DNA of 64,000 bases from JBKHBT01 sp046542255 (GTDB lineage Bacteria > UBP14 > UBA6098 > JBKHBT01), in the NCBI GenBank assembly GCA_046542255.1, contig JBKHBT010000001.1, positions 61,350 through 125,349 on the forward strand, in the 5' to 3' direction. Below the pieces are notes generated by a model. That model did not search any database, had not been told where the DNA came from, and was given only the letters and a program-made list of their open reading frames with translations. Shown here piece by piece: positions 1 to 9,544 of the stretch; position 1 is the first letter of the stretch; each line of letters starts with the position of its first letter. The position numbers and the translations under genes were made by a program.

Positions 1-337
1 CGAATCGAAGTGATGTTACATTTGGAATCAGGCCATGATGGACAATGCTCGGAATCTGTTCGAGAGTCGGTGGCGTAAGCATTATTATATCGCATTTTAC
101 GCCAGAATCGCGAAGCAGCAAGCCCTCTGCAAGATTCGCGATTCCGACTTTATTGATTCCTAAACGATTTGCCTCTTTGCAAATAGGGACAATTCCATGT
201 CCATATGCATTGGCTTTAACAGCAAGGATAATCTCACGATTATCGACCCATGTACGAATCTTCTCGATATTTTGCCGAAAAGCAGATAAATCGACTTCAG
301 AAATTGTCTCGAGATAATGTCCACGGATATCTCGCAT
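1..337 (-). CDS. alr: Alanine racemase, N-terminal part (cut by window edge)
   Basis: Alanine racemase converts L-alanine to D-alanine for peptidoglycan, using pyridoxal phosphate. Only the first 112 residues are present; the rest lies beyond position 1. The sequence AVKANAYGHG near residue 40 is the family's PLP-lysine motif, and the residues before it (VDLSAFRQNIEKIR) match the usual start of the fold. The ATG at 337 follows the stop of the upstream TPR gene by 2 bp, so it is the last visible gene of the operon running down from 9.4 kb. No strong Shine-Dalgarno is visible, which fits translational coupling. The identification is secure from the lysine motif; only completeness is unknown. 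Confidence 0.93.
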   Translation of the reverse strand, partial: MRDIRGHYLETISEVDLSAFRQNIEKIRTWVDNREIILAVKANAYGHGIVPICKEANRLGINKVGIANLAEGLLLRDSGVKCDIIMLTPPTLEQIPSIVHHGLIPNVTSLRF

Positions 338-339
338 AT

Positions 340-2424
340 TTAATATCTTCTATATTCAGCGCTTTTTGGCCTTCTGACCCGGACCTCATAGAGATACCAG
401 TTATTTCTTTTGGTAACATCGAGTTTCTCTGGATCGAATTCTGCTTCGAGCATAGCTTCTTTTATTGCCCTATCGATTATTTCATTGCCACAACTGGCGA
501 GTATTTCGACTCTATCGACCTTGCAAAAAGCATCAACGAATATCTTTAGCCTTGTAACCTTACCACGCAATTGGGTGCTCCATTCCTGCTCGGGATACTC
601 CAGCTCGAGAGGTTCGACCGGGTATAATCGAAGCGGTGGCAAATCACCGGCAAGAAGGCTATCTCTTTCTTTTTGAGTCAGCTCGCCTGGTTTTCTCCTT
701 TCATCGTGGTCTTCATCACGGCGCTTGAATTCAGCAAGCAGAGAATCCGATGGTTTAGGCCTTTCATCCTCGAATTCGATATCGCGTTGCCCGAGACGAA
801 TCTGTGCGAGGCTATCGTAAGATGTACCAGGATACTCAGCACTAATAGCAGAATAAACCTTTTCAGCCTTCGATGATTCATTCATATATTCGACATATAT
901 GTAGGCAACAGCAAGCATAGCCTTTGGAACAAGGTAGCTCTCGGGATAGTCGCGAATGACCTTTTGATATGTCTCGAGCGCCTTCTCGGGATTATTGTAT
1001 GTAAAGAGATATTCTTCAGCATTTACAAAATAATATCCCACAGAACGCACCTCGGTTGAATCTAAGGCTGCACCACGGCTTTGGAAATAGTCAACCGCAC
1101 CGATTGCATAGTCGGTATCGGCATGTTTTTTCAAAAGGCTGGCATAGACAGAATCTGCTGTGTCCCAGTCTTCTTTGGAATTTGCATATGTCCACCCGAG
1201 TGAATACATGGCCTTGGGTGCCAGTTCACTCTTGGGCATTTCATCGAGCAATCTGCGATATTGATTGATTGCGCTATCGGGCTGGTCGAGTTTTAGGACA
1301 TACATTTCGGCCAACTCCATTCGAATTTCAGCCGGATTCCTTAGTGAATCAGTGCTGTCTGATAGAGCAATACGCATTTCGATAATCTTTCGTATGGCAT
1401 CAGCTCTCTCGCGGGATATGGCGGCGATTTCTGTTCCACGAGCTTCAGATTGTGATTTCTCGAACATCTCGAGTGCGAGTTCGAGATTGCCAGCATTGAA
1501 AGACATGACACCCAGATAGTAAAATGCCCATGCCGAAGCATTGGTATATGGGAATCTTTTGCCAACTTCGCGCCAAGTCTCGGCTGCTCTTGTGGTATCG
1601 TCTCGTTCATAGAAAATGCGGCCGATTCTGACCTCGATATCACCCATTTGATTAGCAAAAGAACGATTCTTTTTCATCTTACGGAAATGCTTCAGGGCAT
1701 CATCGAGCCTTGCAAGTTCGATATATGCCTCGCCAATTCGCATATTTGCAGTAAACCATTGCGTATCATTCAAATCATTCGGGTTGATAAATTCTTCCAA
1801 TTCAATAACTCGTTCGTATCTTGTGAATTGATAAGCGATATCCATAAGGCGAAATGCGGCAAGGCTGACAAGCGAGCTTTTCGGGTATTCCTCGATGAAT
1901 TTCTCATATTCCAGCTCAGCCGATACATAGTCATCCTGTTCATAATAGCTTTCGGCTATCATGAAGGCTGCTCTTTCGGCATAGTCTTCATTATCTTCTT
2001 TTATAAGTTCAAATGCAGATTCCGCCTTTTCGAATTCGCCAGCTTTCATCCATGCGATAGAGCGCCAGTATTGAGCTTCATCGGCAAATTTACTATCGGG
2101 AAAGCTTCCTAAAAGCTCCTCGAACTTGGTCGCCGATTTGACCGGTTCATCAGTCCAAAGAAGGCTCATGCCAAGAAGGAATAGCGCATCATCGACATAT
2201 TTGCTCGTAGGATAGAAAGCGAGAACCTTGCTGGCTTTTTCTATCGTAATATTATAAGAAGATTTTGCTTCTTCGGGAATAGTTTCACTTTCTGATTTTT
2301 CCCGGATTTTGTCTGCGTGTTTATAATGTTTTTTAGCAAGAAAAAAAGTATTATAATACACGCAGCCGCTTCCGGTTAAGAGAACTATAAATATTGTTAG
2401 TAATAGCTTATTTATCTTCGTCAT
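340..2424 (-). CDS. TPR-repeat lipoprotein with TonB-like C-terminal domain
   Basis: About 694 residues. The N-terminus is a lipoprotein signal (hydrophobic stretch, then LTGSGC with Cys21), followed by many tetratricopeptide-type helical repeats to about residue 560, like BamD/YbgF-type envelope proteins. After a charged linker rich in Arg, Glu and Asp, the last 90 residues resemble the TonB C-terminal domain (LRGKVTRLKIFVD, then a central 'CGNEIIDRAIKEAMLEAEF' element). The ATG at 2424 is preferred over an in-frame TTG at 2430, because it starts directly at MTKINK and is a normal start codon. The gene overlaps the 3' end of purB by 17 bp and is followed 2 bp later by alr. A role in envelope assembly is inferred from TPR content; the exact function is unknown. 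Confidence 0.8.
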   Translation of the reverse strand: MTKINKLLLTIFIVLLTGSGCVYYNTFFLAKKHYKHADKIREKSESETIPEEAKSSYNITIEKASKVLAFYPTSKYVDDALFLLGMSLLWTDEPVKSATKFEELLGSFPDSKFADEAQYWRSIAWMKAGEFEKAESAFELIKEDNEDYAERAAFMIAESYYEQDDYVSAELEYEKFIEEYPKSSLVSLAAFRLMDIAYQFTRYERVIELEEFINPNDLNDTQWFTANMRIGEAYIELARLDDALKHFRKMKKNRSFANQMGDIEVRIGRIFYERDDTTRAAETWREVGKRFPYTNASAWAFYYLGVMSFNAGNLELALEMFEKSQSEARGTEIAAISRERADAIRKIIEMRIALSDSTDSLRNPAEIRMELAEMYVLKLDQPDSAINQYRRLLDEMPKSELAPKAMYSLGWTYANSKEDWDTADSVYASLLKKHADTDYAIGAVDYFQSRGAALDSTEVRSVGYYFVNAEEYLFTYNNPEKALETYQKVIRDYPESYLVPKAMLAVAYIYVEYMNESSKAEKVYSAISAEYPGTSYDSLAQIRLGQRDIEFEDERPKPSDSLLAEFKRRDEDHDERRKPGELTQKERDSLLAGDLPPLRLYPVEPLELEYPEQEWSTQLRGKVTRLKIFVDAFCKVDRVEILASCGNEIIDRAIKEAMLEAEFDPEKLDVTKRNNWYLYEVRVRRPKSAEYRRY

Positions 2425-3718
2425 CTTCAAATACTCTTGATAATATATAATCTACCTGTTTTAAGTATCTATCGAGATCGAATAGTGCTTCGATTTCTTC
2501 GATTGTAATATATCTACGAATCTCGCCATCTCTTCTAATCTGGTCATAGAAATCTTTACCTTCCTTCCATGATGCCATGATCTTACCCTGTACCATAGTA
2601 TGCGCTCTTTCGCGGGACATTCCGGCATTTACCATCCTGAGCATAAGCCTCTGGCTAAATACCAGGCCCTTTGTGAATTCTATGTTCTCGCGCATTCTAT
2701 CTTCATCGACATTCATATTGTCGAGTATGTATGCAAGTTTATTGAAGATATAGTCCATCAAGATTGTTGAATCTGGGAGTATTACTCTTTCGACTGATGA
2801 ATGCGAAATATCTCTTTCATGCCAGAGAACGATATTTTCCATCGATGGTGTGGCATAGGAACGAACCATCCGGCAAAGGCCAGTTAGCTGTTCTAAAGCT
2901 ACTGGGTTTCGCTTATGTGGCATGGCGGATGAGCCTTTCTGGCTGATCAAAAATGGCTCTTCTACTTCGCCGATCTCGGTTCTGGCAAGATTACGAAGCT
3001 CGACAGCAAGTTTCTCGATTGTTCCGGCCAAAATAGCCAGAGCAGAAATATAATATGCATATCGATCTCTCTGGATTATCTGATTTGTGATTCCGGGCTG
3101 ATTAAGGTTAAATTTCTTGCAAATATGTTCTTCGACAGCAGGGTCCAATTGCGAGTAATTGCCAACTGGCCCAGAGACCATACCAATATTGACATCCTTA
3201 ACAGCATCACGAAAGCGGCGCAGGCCTCGCTTGAATTCATCATAGAAAATAGCGAGCTTCAGGCCAAATGTGGTTGGTTCTGCATGGATTCCATGGCTTC
3301 TGCCAATGATAGGAGTGTATTTGTATTTATTTACCAGCCTTTTGAGAATTTCGATGATTTCCAGGAGCTTGGGTTCAAGTAATTCATTGGCTTCTTTGAG
3401 CTGAAGATTAACGCCGGTATCCATAATATCGCTGGAGGTCATGCCATAGTGAATATACCTGCTGGATGATTCCCCAACTCTCTTGAATACTGAATTCAGA
3501 AAGGCGACAATTTCATGCCTTGTTTTTTCCTCTTCATCATCGATTTCTTCAATTGAGAAACCGGCTTTTTCCTTAATCTCATCAAAGCTCTTTTGTGGGA
3601 TTATACCAAGCTCGGTTTGAGCTTCCGCGGCAGCCATTTCGATTTCCAGCCATTTCTGGAATTTATTCTCTCGAGACCATATTCGTTTCATTTCTTCGCG
3701 AGCATAACGGTCAATCAT
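2408..3718 (-). CDS. purB: Adenylosuccinate lyase
   Basis: PurB cleaves adenylosuccinate and SAICAR, releasing fumarate, in purine synthesis. The 436-residue length is normal. The fumarate-lyase signature KGSSAMPHKRNP lies at residues 261-272, with the catalytic serine loop. The substrate-binding histidine segments are YIHYGMTSSD (His90) and GRSHGIHAEP (His142). The ATG at 3718 is preceded by a good Shine-Dalgarno (AAAGGAG). It sits inside an operon of envelope genes, 31 bp after the large Ig-repeat gene and overlapping the TPR gene, so it is a housekeeping gene carried in a surface-protein operon. Identification is secure. Confidence 0.97.
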   Translation of the reverse strand: MIDRYAREEMKRIWSRENKFQKWLEIEMAAAEAQTELGIIPQKSFDEIKEKAGFSIEEIDDEEEKTRHEIVAFLNSVFKRVGESSSRYIHYGMTSSDIMDTGVNLQLKEANELLEPKLLEIIEILKRLVNKYKYTPIIGRSHGIHAEPTTFGLKLAIFYDEFKRGLRRFRDAVKDVNIGMVSGPVGNYSQLDPAVEEHICKKFNLNQPGITNQIIQRDRYAYYISALAILAGTIEKLAVELRNLARTEIGEVEEPFLISQKGSSAMPHKRNPVALEQLTGLCRMVRSYATPSMENIVLWHERDISHSSVERVILPDSTILMDYIFNKLAYILDNMNVDEDRMRENIEFTKGLVFSQRLMLRMVNAGMSRERAHTMVQGKIMASWKEGKDFYDQIRRDGEIRRYITIEEIEALFDLDRYLKQVDYILSRVFEDDEDK

Positions 3719-3749
3719 TTGTGCTCCTTTCGGATATATTTGTCAAAGA

Positions 3750-6700
3750 TTATCTTATCAAAGTTAGTGTACCTTTGCATACTCTTTCTCCATCGACTGT
3801 AATGATATAAAGATAAGTCCCGGATGGGAGATCTTTATCATTATCGGATTTGCCATCGAAAACCGATTTCTCGATTTCGCCAGCATCGACTTCGATCGTT
3901 CTTGCTTTTTGGCCACGCATATCAAAAATCTCTATCTTGCCTCCAAGGCTATATAAATTGGGGAATGAAAAATCTATATCATCATTGTAACCATCATCAT
4001 TTGGCGTAAATGGATTGGTCGAAAGGCCGCAATCAAGATCCGGCTCGACCCAGAATTTCAGTGTATCGGTGCGCCAATTTGGTGAACAGAAATCGGGGCT
4101 ATCCTCGGCATATACTATGACTGTAAATGAGTCATAGCCCGAATAATCGAAACCACACGCATTAAAATTGATATCCCAGGTGCCAGAAGAATCGGTTGTT
4201 TCCTCGATACAATCCAGTGATGTTACTGTTGCGATTGTATCATAATATGCTGAAAGGATATATGCTGCAAAAGCATTGGTATTGACATCCGAGAAATAAT
4301 CCATCGCGCCGAACTCTACATAAGGAGCATCATCGGGTATCATCTCTCCCGGCTCAGGATAGCTAAACCAAAGCTGTGGCGGAGAAAAATCGAATACAAG
4401 ATGCCATGTTCTTTGGACAGCTTCATAACCATAGATATCTGATAGGCCATTCAAACGGACAAGCAAACTTCCCTGGTCGAATGGTTCCGAAGGTGAGAAA
4501 ACGATGGTATCCGGGGATGTCAATTCTAGCCGATAATCAGAAAGCGTAAAAATCTCGCCATCGATTTCAATTTCGATACTGGATTCTTCAACTTGCTCTT
4601 CGCTATGGATAGAAAAAAACAATACATGATCTTCTTCGCTCTGACAGGCAATCACAGAGCCATTTGGCGGATGTATAAGCTCGATATCTGGCCTCGGCGC
4701 AATATTTACTTCATGAATCTCGGATAAAAGAAGGGTTCTATCATCGCGATTATCCAGATCGAAGTCATTATCATAGCAATGGAGTCTCCACGATACAATG
4801 ATATCGCCATCTTGTGCTGGAATCGGTGCGCGCGATCGATATATTGAATCGCCATCGACGAAGTCATGGAATTCGATATAGATGCGATTGCTCGAAATAT
4901 CCAGCTCACCATCGGTATCCCATTCGATATAGGCTGCCTGAGCATCCGAGAAATCTCCGGTAATAAAGATTCCAGAACTATCTTCCAATGCAAATTCTAT
5001 ATAAAATGCGCTGTCCTGTACCCAATTAGATGGACTGGGTGAATGCATTATGGGCGGCAAAGTATCATCATCAGGAATATAGAAATTTGTATTATAAAAT
5101 GTATCATTTGCGCCACAGTATTCTGCACAATCGGCAATGTAAATGGTAAAATCGAAAGAATCATCCTCTGAATAGCTAAATGCTACATCCGATGGATCGA
5201 AATATACCGTATCGCCATTTATATCGAGATGTGAATTGTCGAGAGTATCGGAATCAATTGTGAAAATCATTGTCTCGAAATCAATACCACACATATCGTC
5301 ATCAATTATAAACCAAACCGGCACATCAAATTGGCCGATAATTACAGAATCAGGCTCCGGAGACACCTCCAAAAGCTCAGGTGGTTCAATATCAATATAA
5401 AATTCTGTGAAAATTTCATCGGTATGTTCATTGCCGAGTGTATCGCTGATTTGCATAAGCGATGCTGTAATACTGTCGCCATGTCCAAATGGGGCAGTCG
5501 GCCTGAAAATCAGTGTATCGTCATTTAGCGATAGTTCACTCGCCGGCCAGGGAAATGTGGAATCATTGACATTGAAAACCATCGACTCTAAATCGAGGCC
5601 ATTGTCATCATAGAGCCATAAACGGATTTCTTGATTTTCGCATGAAGAATATGCTCCGCTATCTGGCAAAATGAAATATGCTTCCGGGCCGACCATATCG
5701 ACTACGAAAAAGTATTCGAAAGTGGTTGAATTGGCTTCACAGAAATCCGGCGCATCGGCTATCTGGATTTCGATATAGGCTGTGTCTTCGAAGGAGAGGC
5801 CAGCGGCTGCAAAATCTATGTAAATAGTGTCTTCGGAATCAGAAAGCCACATGCCTGCTGGGCTATCGATATATCGCAACTCGGTATCATTAACATCGAC
5901 AATAATACTCGATGGATCGATGCCAGCAATCTCATCGTAAATATAAATAGACATCACCGGGTCGCCAGCGGCCGTGCCACCGATTCTTGGGTATATTGGA
6001 AGCACATGAGGCGGCGATGTATCGACATAGAAACGGCCTTCTAATGTATCAGAAATAGGATTGCCAAGAGAATCCTCAGCGGCTGTAACCATCACATCGA
6101 CAGTATCGCCATGCGACCATGCCGGCGAAGGCGTATAAATTAGCGTATCGCCAATATAGCTTGCAGATGGCGATGTGGTTGTAAAAAACTCTCCATCGAT
6201 ATAGAATTCTATGCTCGATTCAACAACGCCATTGACATCGCGAATGCTAAGATAAAGCGGGCCTTCATTGCATGATGTAACCGTCTCGTCCTCTGGCATA
6301 ATAAAATTGGCAATAGGCCCGGATAGATTTATCGAGAAGCTCCAGCAAGTATCTCCTTCGTTCTCGCCACAATAGCCGGCAAGGTCCTGGAAATAGGTGC
6401 AAACCTCGACAGTATCGTAATCATCGAAATGAGGCACGACATCTTCACTAAGATAAAATCTTGTGCCATCCCAAATAGGATCATAAGAAACGCCATCTAT
6501 CATGATGCTGACTGTGGATGTATCGAAGCCGGAAAGCTCATCATCCAGATTGAAATAGATATCAGTGATGCTATCGCCTATTACATAGCCGGCTTCGGGA
6601 TATTCATCGACTAGATATGGTGGCGCAAAGTCCCTTGTTACGCTAAAAGCTTCGCTTTCCAGAGTATTGGCGACATTATCCGAAACAGAAACATAAACCG

Positions 6701-8831
6701 TAATCTCATCACCATCATCCATGGAAATTGGCGGTTCGAATTCAAGGTTTCCATCTTCGAATGTCATATAATCTGGATAGTCATACTCCGAGCCTTCGAC
6801 AGTTATCGTGATAGAAGTCTCATCGACACCCATCAAATCGGAAATCTCGAAAATCATAGAAAGCTCGGGACATGAAGTATAGATTGTCGGCTCGATAAGC
6901 TCGACCTCTGGTGGTAAGGTGTCCACAAAGAAGCTCCAGCAGCGAGCATTGGAATTTCTGTCACAATATGCAGCATTGTCGATAGCAGTGATACAAACTT
7001 CGACAGAATCACCAGTATAGATACCTGCTTCATCACCGTCTATGCTGAGTGCGCCAGTAACTGGCTCAAATAGAATGCCGTCTTCGATAAGTATGCCATT
7101 GACAGTTATCAGAAAGCCAGTAGCATCGATTCCCGAAAGGTCATCAGCGATATTTGCATGGATATCGAAGCTGGGATCGGCTATTAAAGTGTCTGGATTT
7201 GGTGATAAATCGGTTATCTCCGGCGGCAATAAATCGAAAATGATTTCGAAAGTATCCGGGTCATAAATACTGAAGCCTGCGGTATTTCGGACATTAGTCA
7301 ATACTCCTGTAACAGTATCGCCATGTTCGAAGCAGCCTTCTTCGCCCTCGGGTTCAAAAAACAGCGTATCGCCGGAAACTCTGAAACTGGTATAGTCGAA
7401 GCCGTGGCCTTCTATCATAGCATCCATAGTACCGGGTTCTATATCGATAGAATCAGGCATTTCGACAAGCCATGCCACTCTTGCACATTCGCAGCTTGTA
7501 ATCTCAGTAGGGTAGAGCAGTGTAACTTCGGGAGCCGGAACATCTGCTTCTATTAATATCCAATGGAAAATCGGCCTGCCAACGCCTCTGTCCATAAGGA
7601 CACGATATTGGAAATATCGAAATTCCATATCCAGGTCTTCGCCTTCTTCCACATCGAACCAGTCTGTCCAATCTACATCATCGAGGGATATGCGCGCCTG
7701 TACTGAAAGGCTTGCAAGCTCGGGTACGGTCTCCGACCAGGTTATTCTTTCAAGTGTGCCGATTCCTGGCAGTGATTTGACATCGGATTTATAATCCCCA
7801 ACACCGACACCGCCATTATAGGCATAGTACATGGAATTGATCATGGCCTTGGCTTCCCATTCTATTGGCCGGAATGTCTCCGGAGAGCCCCTTAACTCTT
7901 CAGACTCATGGCCAGTGCTGAAAAATGAAAAGAAGGAATTGTGTTCCGGGTCATTATAAGTATGCATATATGGGATTCCTGCGTCATTGACATACCACAA
8001 ATCGCCTCTATCGTGGACTTCGCCAAAATCGTGACACTCTGTAACATCGAACTCTTCGGGCAATACAAATGGTACATTCATAACAATTGCATCACCATCT
8101 GCGCCGGGCGCCCTTTGCACATGCGTCCATGTTTCATCGGGTACGCAGCAATCTACCCATTCGGCTCTAAGGCCAGTAAGCTCTGTCATATTGTTAAAAT
8201 TGGGATGTTCGAAATTATCACTGACTGAACAGCATAGCATTTCCCATGGCCATAAATCATAATGGTCCCTTCCCCATCTTTTGGCAATAACATCATGGGT
8301 AAAAACAACTCCTTTTCCAAGACGAGCAAATTCTTCGACGGCATTTCTGGCTTCTTCGGAAATATCATTGCTCGAACCACCATAACCATTAGCAATGCCG
8401 AAAAATATAATATGAAAAAAGGAAACTGGAAGGGTAACTGTGCCACCTGTATATGCGTTTTCGACAGTAAGCTCATCAGAAGCAGAAGAAATCGAATTGA
8501 AATCGTCAAACTCTATTAGGTAAATTCCGAATGTCAACCTGGGCGTGCCATCATCGGAATATTCATTGATAGGGTCACTGAGACATTCGACACAATGGTC
8601 TTCTGGATAAATTTGAAGGACATAAATTGTATCGTTTTCAGTAAATATCAAAGCGCCATTATCCGGATCTGGTAATCCATCGGGATCCGGGCTTATGACA
8701 TCGATATTTTCTGCATCGCCAGTGGAGAAATCAAAAACAGTAGTTTCATAAAATTCTATTGGATAAGCGATTATGCTTATCGTAAATACAAAAAGAATAA
8801 GTCCGATGCATAATTTGGCATACTTAGCCAT
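3750..8831 (-). CDS. Large secreted Ig-repeat protein with FlgD/gliding-type C-terminal tail
   Basis: 1693 residues with an N-terminal Sec signal (MAKYAKLCIGLILFVFTIS). Residues about 110-340 contain a segment with the look of a class I glutamine-amidotransferase-like fold (FHIIFFGIANGYGG, then FARLGKGVVFTHD), of the type often found at the start of secreted surface proteins. From about 450 to 1590 there are Ig-like modules of roughly 105 residues in which two kinds alternate: one with a 'P....TSC' start and one with 'PPE...SP.PD....D...DD.SGID' and a closing Cys pair. The C-terminal 90 residues carry NPFTPNDDGYNDD and end SGTYLYIITVDGE...KGTLTLIR, like the CHU_C/FlgD-type sorting domains. 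The Shine-Dalgarno is AAGGAG. It lies 14 bp after the barrel gene. Probable surface adhesin or stalk; the ligand is unknown. Confidence 0.8.
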   Translation of the reverse strand: MAKYAKLCIGLILFVFTISIIAYPIEFYETTVFDFSTGDAENIDVISPDPDGLPDPDNGALIFTENDTIYVLQIYPEDHCVECLSDPINEYSDDGTPRLTFGIYLIEFDDFNSISSASDELTVENAYTGGTVTLPVSFFHIIFFGIANGYGGSSNDISEEARNAVEEFARLGKGVVFTHDVIAKRWGRDHYDLWPWEMLCCSVSDNFEHPNFNNMTELTGLRAEWVDCCVPDETWTHVQRAPGADGDAIVMNVPFVLPEEFDVTECHDFGEVHDRGDLWYVNDAGIPYMHTYNDPEHNSFFSFFSTGHESEELRGSPETFRPIEWEAKAMINSMYYAYNGGVGVGDYKSDVKSLPGIGTLERITWSETVPELASLSVQARISLDDVDWTDWFDVEEGEDLDMEFRYFQYRVLMDRGVGRPIFHWILIEADVPAPEVTLLYPTEITSCECARVAWLVEMPDSIDIEPGTMDAMIEGHGFDYTSFRVSGDTLFFEPEGEEGCFEHGDTVTGVLTNVRNTAGFSIYDPDTFEIIFDLLPPEITDLSPNPDTLIADPSFDIHANIADDLSGIDATGFLITVNGILIEDGILFEPVTGALSIDGDEAGIYTGDSVEVCITAIDNAAYCDRNSNARCWSFFVDTLPPEVELIEPTIYTSCPELSMIFEISDLMGVDETSITITVEGSEYDYPDYMTFEDGNLEFEPPISMDDGDEITVYVSVSDNVANTLESEAFSVTRDFAPPYLVDEYPEAGYVIGDSITDIYFNLDDELSGFDTSTVSIMIDGVSYDPIWDGTRFYLSEDVVPHFDDYDTVEVCTYFQDLAGYCGENEGDTCWSFSINLSGPIANFIMPEDETVTSCNEGPLYLSIRDVNGVVESSIEFYIDGEFFTTTSPSASYIGDTLIYTPSPAWSHGDTVDVMVTAAEDSLGNPISDTLEGRFYVDTSPPHVLPIYPRIGGTAAGDPVMSIYIYDEIAGIDPSSIIVDVNDTELRYIDSPAGMWLSDSEDTIYIDFAAAGLSFEDTAYIEIQIADAPDFCEANSTTFEYFFVVDMVGPEAYFILPDSGAYSSCENQEIRLWLYDDNGLDLESMVFNVNDSTFPWPASELSLNDDTLIFRPTAPFGHGDSITASLMQISDTLGNEHTDEIFTEFYIDIEPPELLEVSPEPDSVIIGQFDVPVWFIIDDDMCGIDFETMIFTIDSDTLDNSHLDINGDTVYFDPSDVAFSYSEDDSFDFTIYIADCAEYCGANDTFYNTNFYIPDDDTLPPIMHSPSPSNWVQDSAFYIEFALEDSSGIFITGDFSDAQAAYIEWDTDGELDISSNRIYIEFHDFVDGDSIYRSRAPIPAQDGDIIVSWRLHCYDNDFDLDNRDDRTLLLSEIHEVNIAPRPDIELIHPPNGSVIACQSEEDHVLFFSIHSEEQVEESSIEIEIDGEIFTLSDYRLELTSPDTIVFSPSEPFDQGSLLVRLNGLSDIYGYEAVQRTWHLVFDFSPPQLWFSYPEPGEMIPDDAPYVEFGAMDYFSDVNTNAFAAYILSAYYDTIATVTSLDCIEETTDSSGTWDINFNACGFDYSGYDSFTVIVYAEDSPDFCSPNWRTDTLKFWVEPDLDCGLSTNPFTPNDDGYNDDIDFSFPNLYSLGGKIEIFDMRGQKARTIEVDAGEIEKSVFDGKSDNDKDLPSGTYLYIITVDGERVCKGTLTLIR

Positions 8832-8845
8832 GATATGAAATCTCC

Positions 8846-9406
8846 TTAGATATTATATCTGATACCGATTAAAATAGTTGAAAAGGATGGATTAGAGAGC
8901 ACGGCTCTTGTTGAGAAATTAGCAGTGAAGTCTTCATTTAGTTTATAGTCTGCGCCCAGCTCTACCCTCGGCTGAAAATATGCTGGTTCGGAAGAATCTT
9001 CATCTGATGTTTCACGCGGATAATCTCGTAAAATAACATTAACACCTAAGCCAGCTCCAATATATGGCTTCACTTCCCAATCGACCTCCGGCCTGAATAG
9101 GCCTTTTACTGCACCGCCGATGACTGTTAGCTTTACCGGGCTGATGCCTTCTTTAGGGTCACTTTCATCGGCCTTCATATACTCTAATTCGAGAGCTAAT
9201 GATAGTTTTGGTATTATTGTACCAAAATCAGCCATCAGATTAGTTGCGAAACCTGGTGCATATTTTGCATAAGGTATTGAAAGCCCGCCTCTGATACCAA
9301 TATTCTTCAAGCCCATATCTGTGCCACTTTTCGGTGCAAGGTTATCGATTCCCTGTGAATATACAACTGTCGCAAATAAAAAGACAATGAGCAATGTTTT
9401 TCTCAT
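8846..9406 (-). CDS. Small outer-membrane beta-barrel protein
   Basis: 186 residues with a clear Sec signal (MRKTLLIVFLFATVVYSQ). The mature part alternates hydrophobic and polar residues in about eight strands (for example LSLALELEYM and VKPYIGAGLGVNVIL), and ends with the barrel-type strand STILIGIRYNI. Size and pattern match OmpA/OmpX/OmpW-like eight-stranded barrels. The start is supported by GGAGGG seven bases upstream. It is the first gene of the minus-strand operon, ahead of the 1693-aa Ig protein, and has a promoter of its own at 9464-9491. A role as partner or anchor for the neighbouring surface protein is only inferred from position; a second barrel gene sits next to the other giant protein at 57 kb. 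Confidence 0.75.
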   Translation of the reverse strand: MRKTLLIVFLFATVVYSQGIDNLAPKSGTDMGLKNIGIRGGLSIPYAKYAPGFATNLMADFGTIIPKLSLALELEYMKADESDPKEGISPVKLTVIGGAVKGLFRPEVDWEVKPYIGAGLGVNVILRDYPRETSDEDSSEPAYFQPRVELGADYKLNEDFTANFSTRAVLSNPSFSTILIGIRYNI

Positions 9407-9463
9407 TATTAGCCCTCCGGTTATTTTATCCGCACAAGCGGAAAATACTTTTTTACATAATAC

Positions 9464-9491
9464 AATATAATATGCATAGAAATTTAGTCAA
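9464..9491 (-). promoter_or_regulatory. Sigma-70-type promoter for the barrel/Ig-protein/purB operon
   Basis: On the minus strand TTGACT (9491-9486) and TATATT (9469-9464) are separated by 16 bp. The transcript would have a leader of about 50 bases with a small CCGC-TTGT-GCGG hairpin just before the GGAGGG ribosome site. The same two hexamers with the same spacing are found upstream of the 28-kb giant gene. Confidence 0.6.
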
Positions 9492-9544
9492 GCTTTACAA
9501 TGGCTTAAACCAAAGAAAAAAGTCTCATTAAACTAATAAATAAA

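Noticed and set aside
2425..2430. TTG start two codons before the TPR lipoprotein ATG
   Set aside because: A normal ATG follows immediately, and the extra residues add nothing to the lipoprotein signal.
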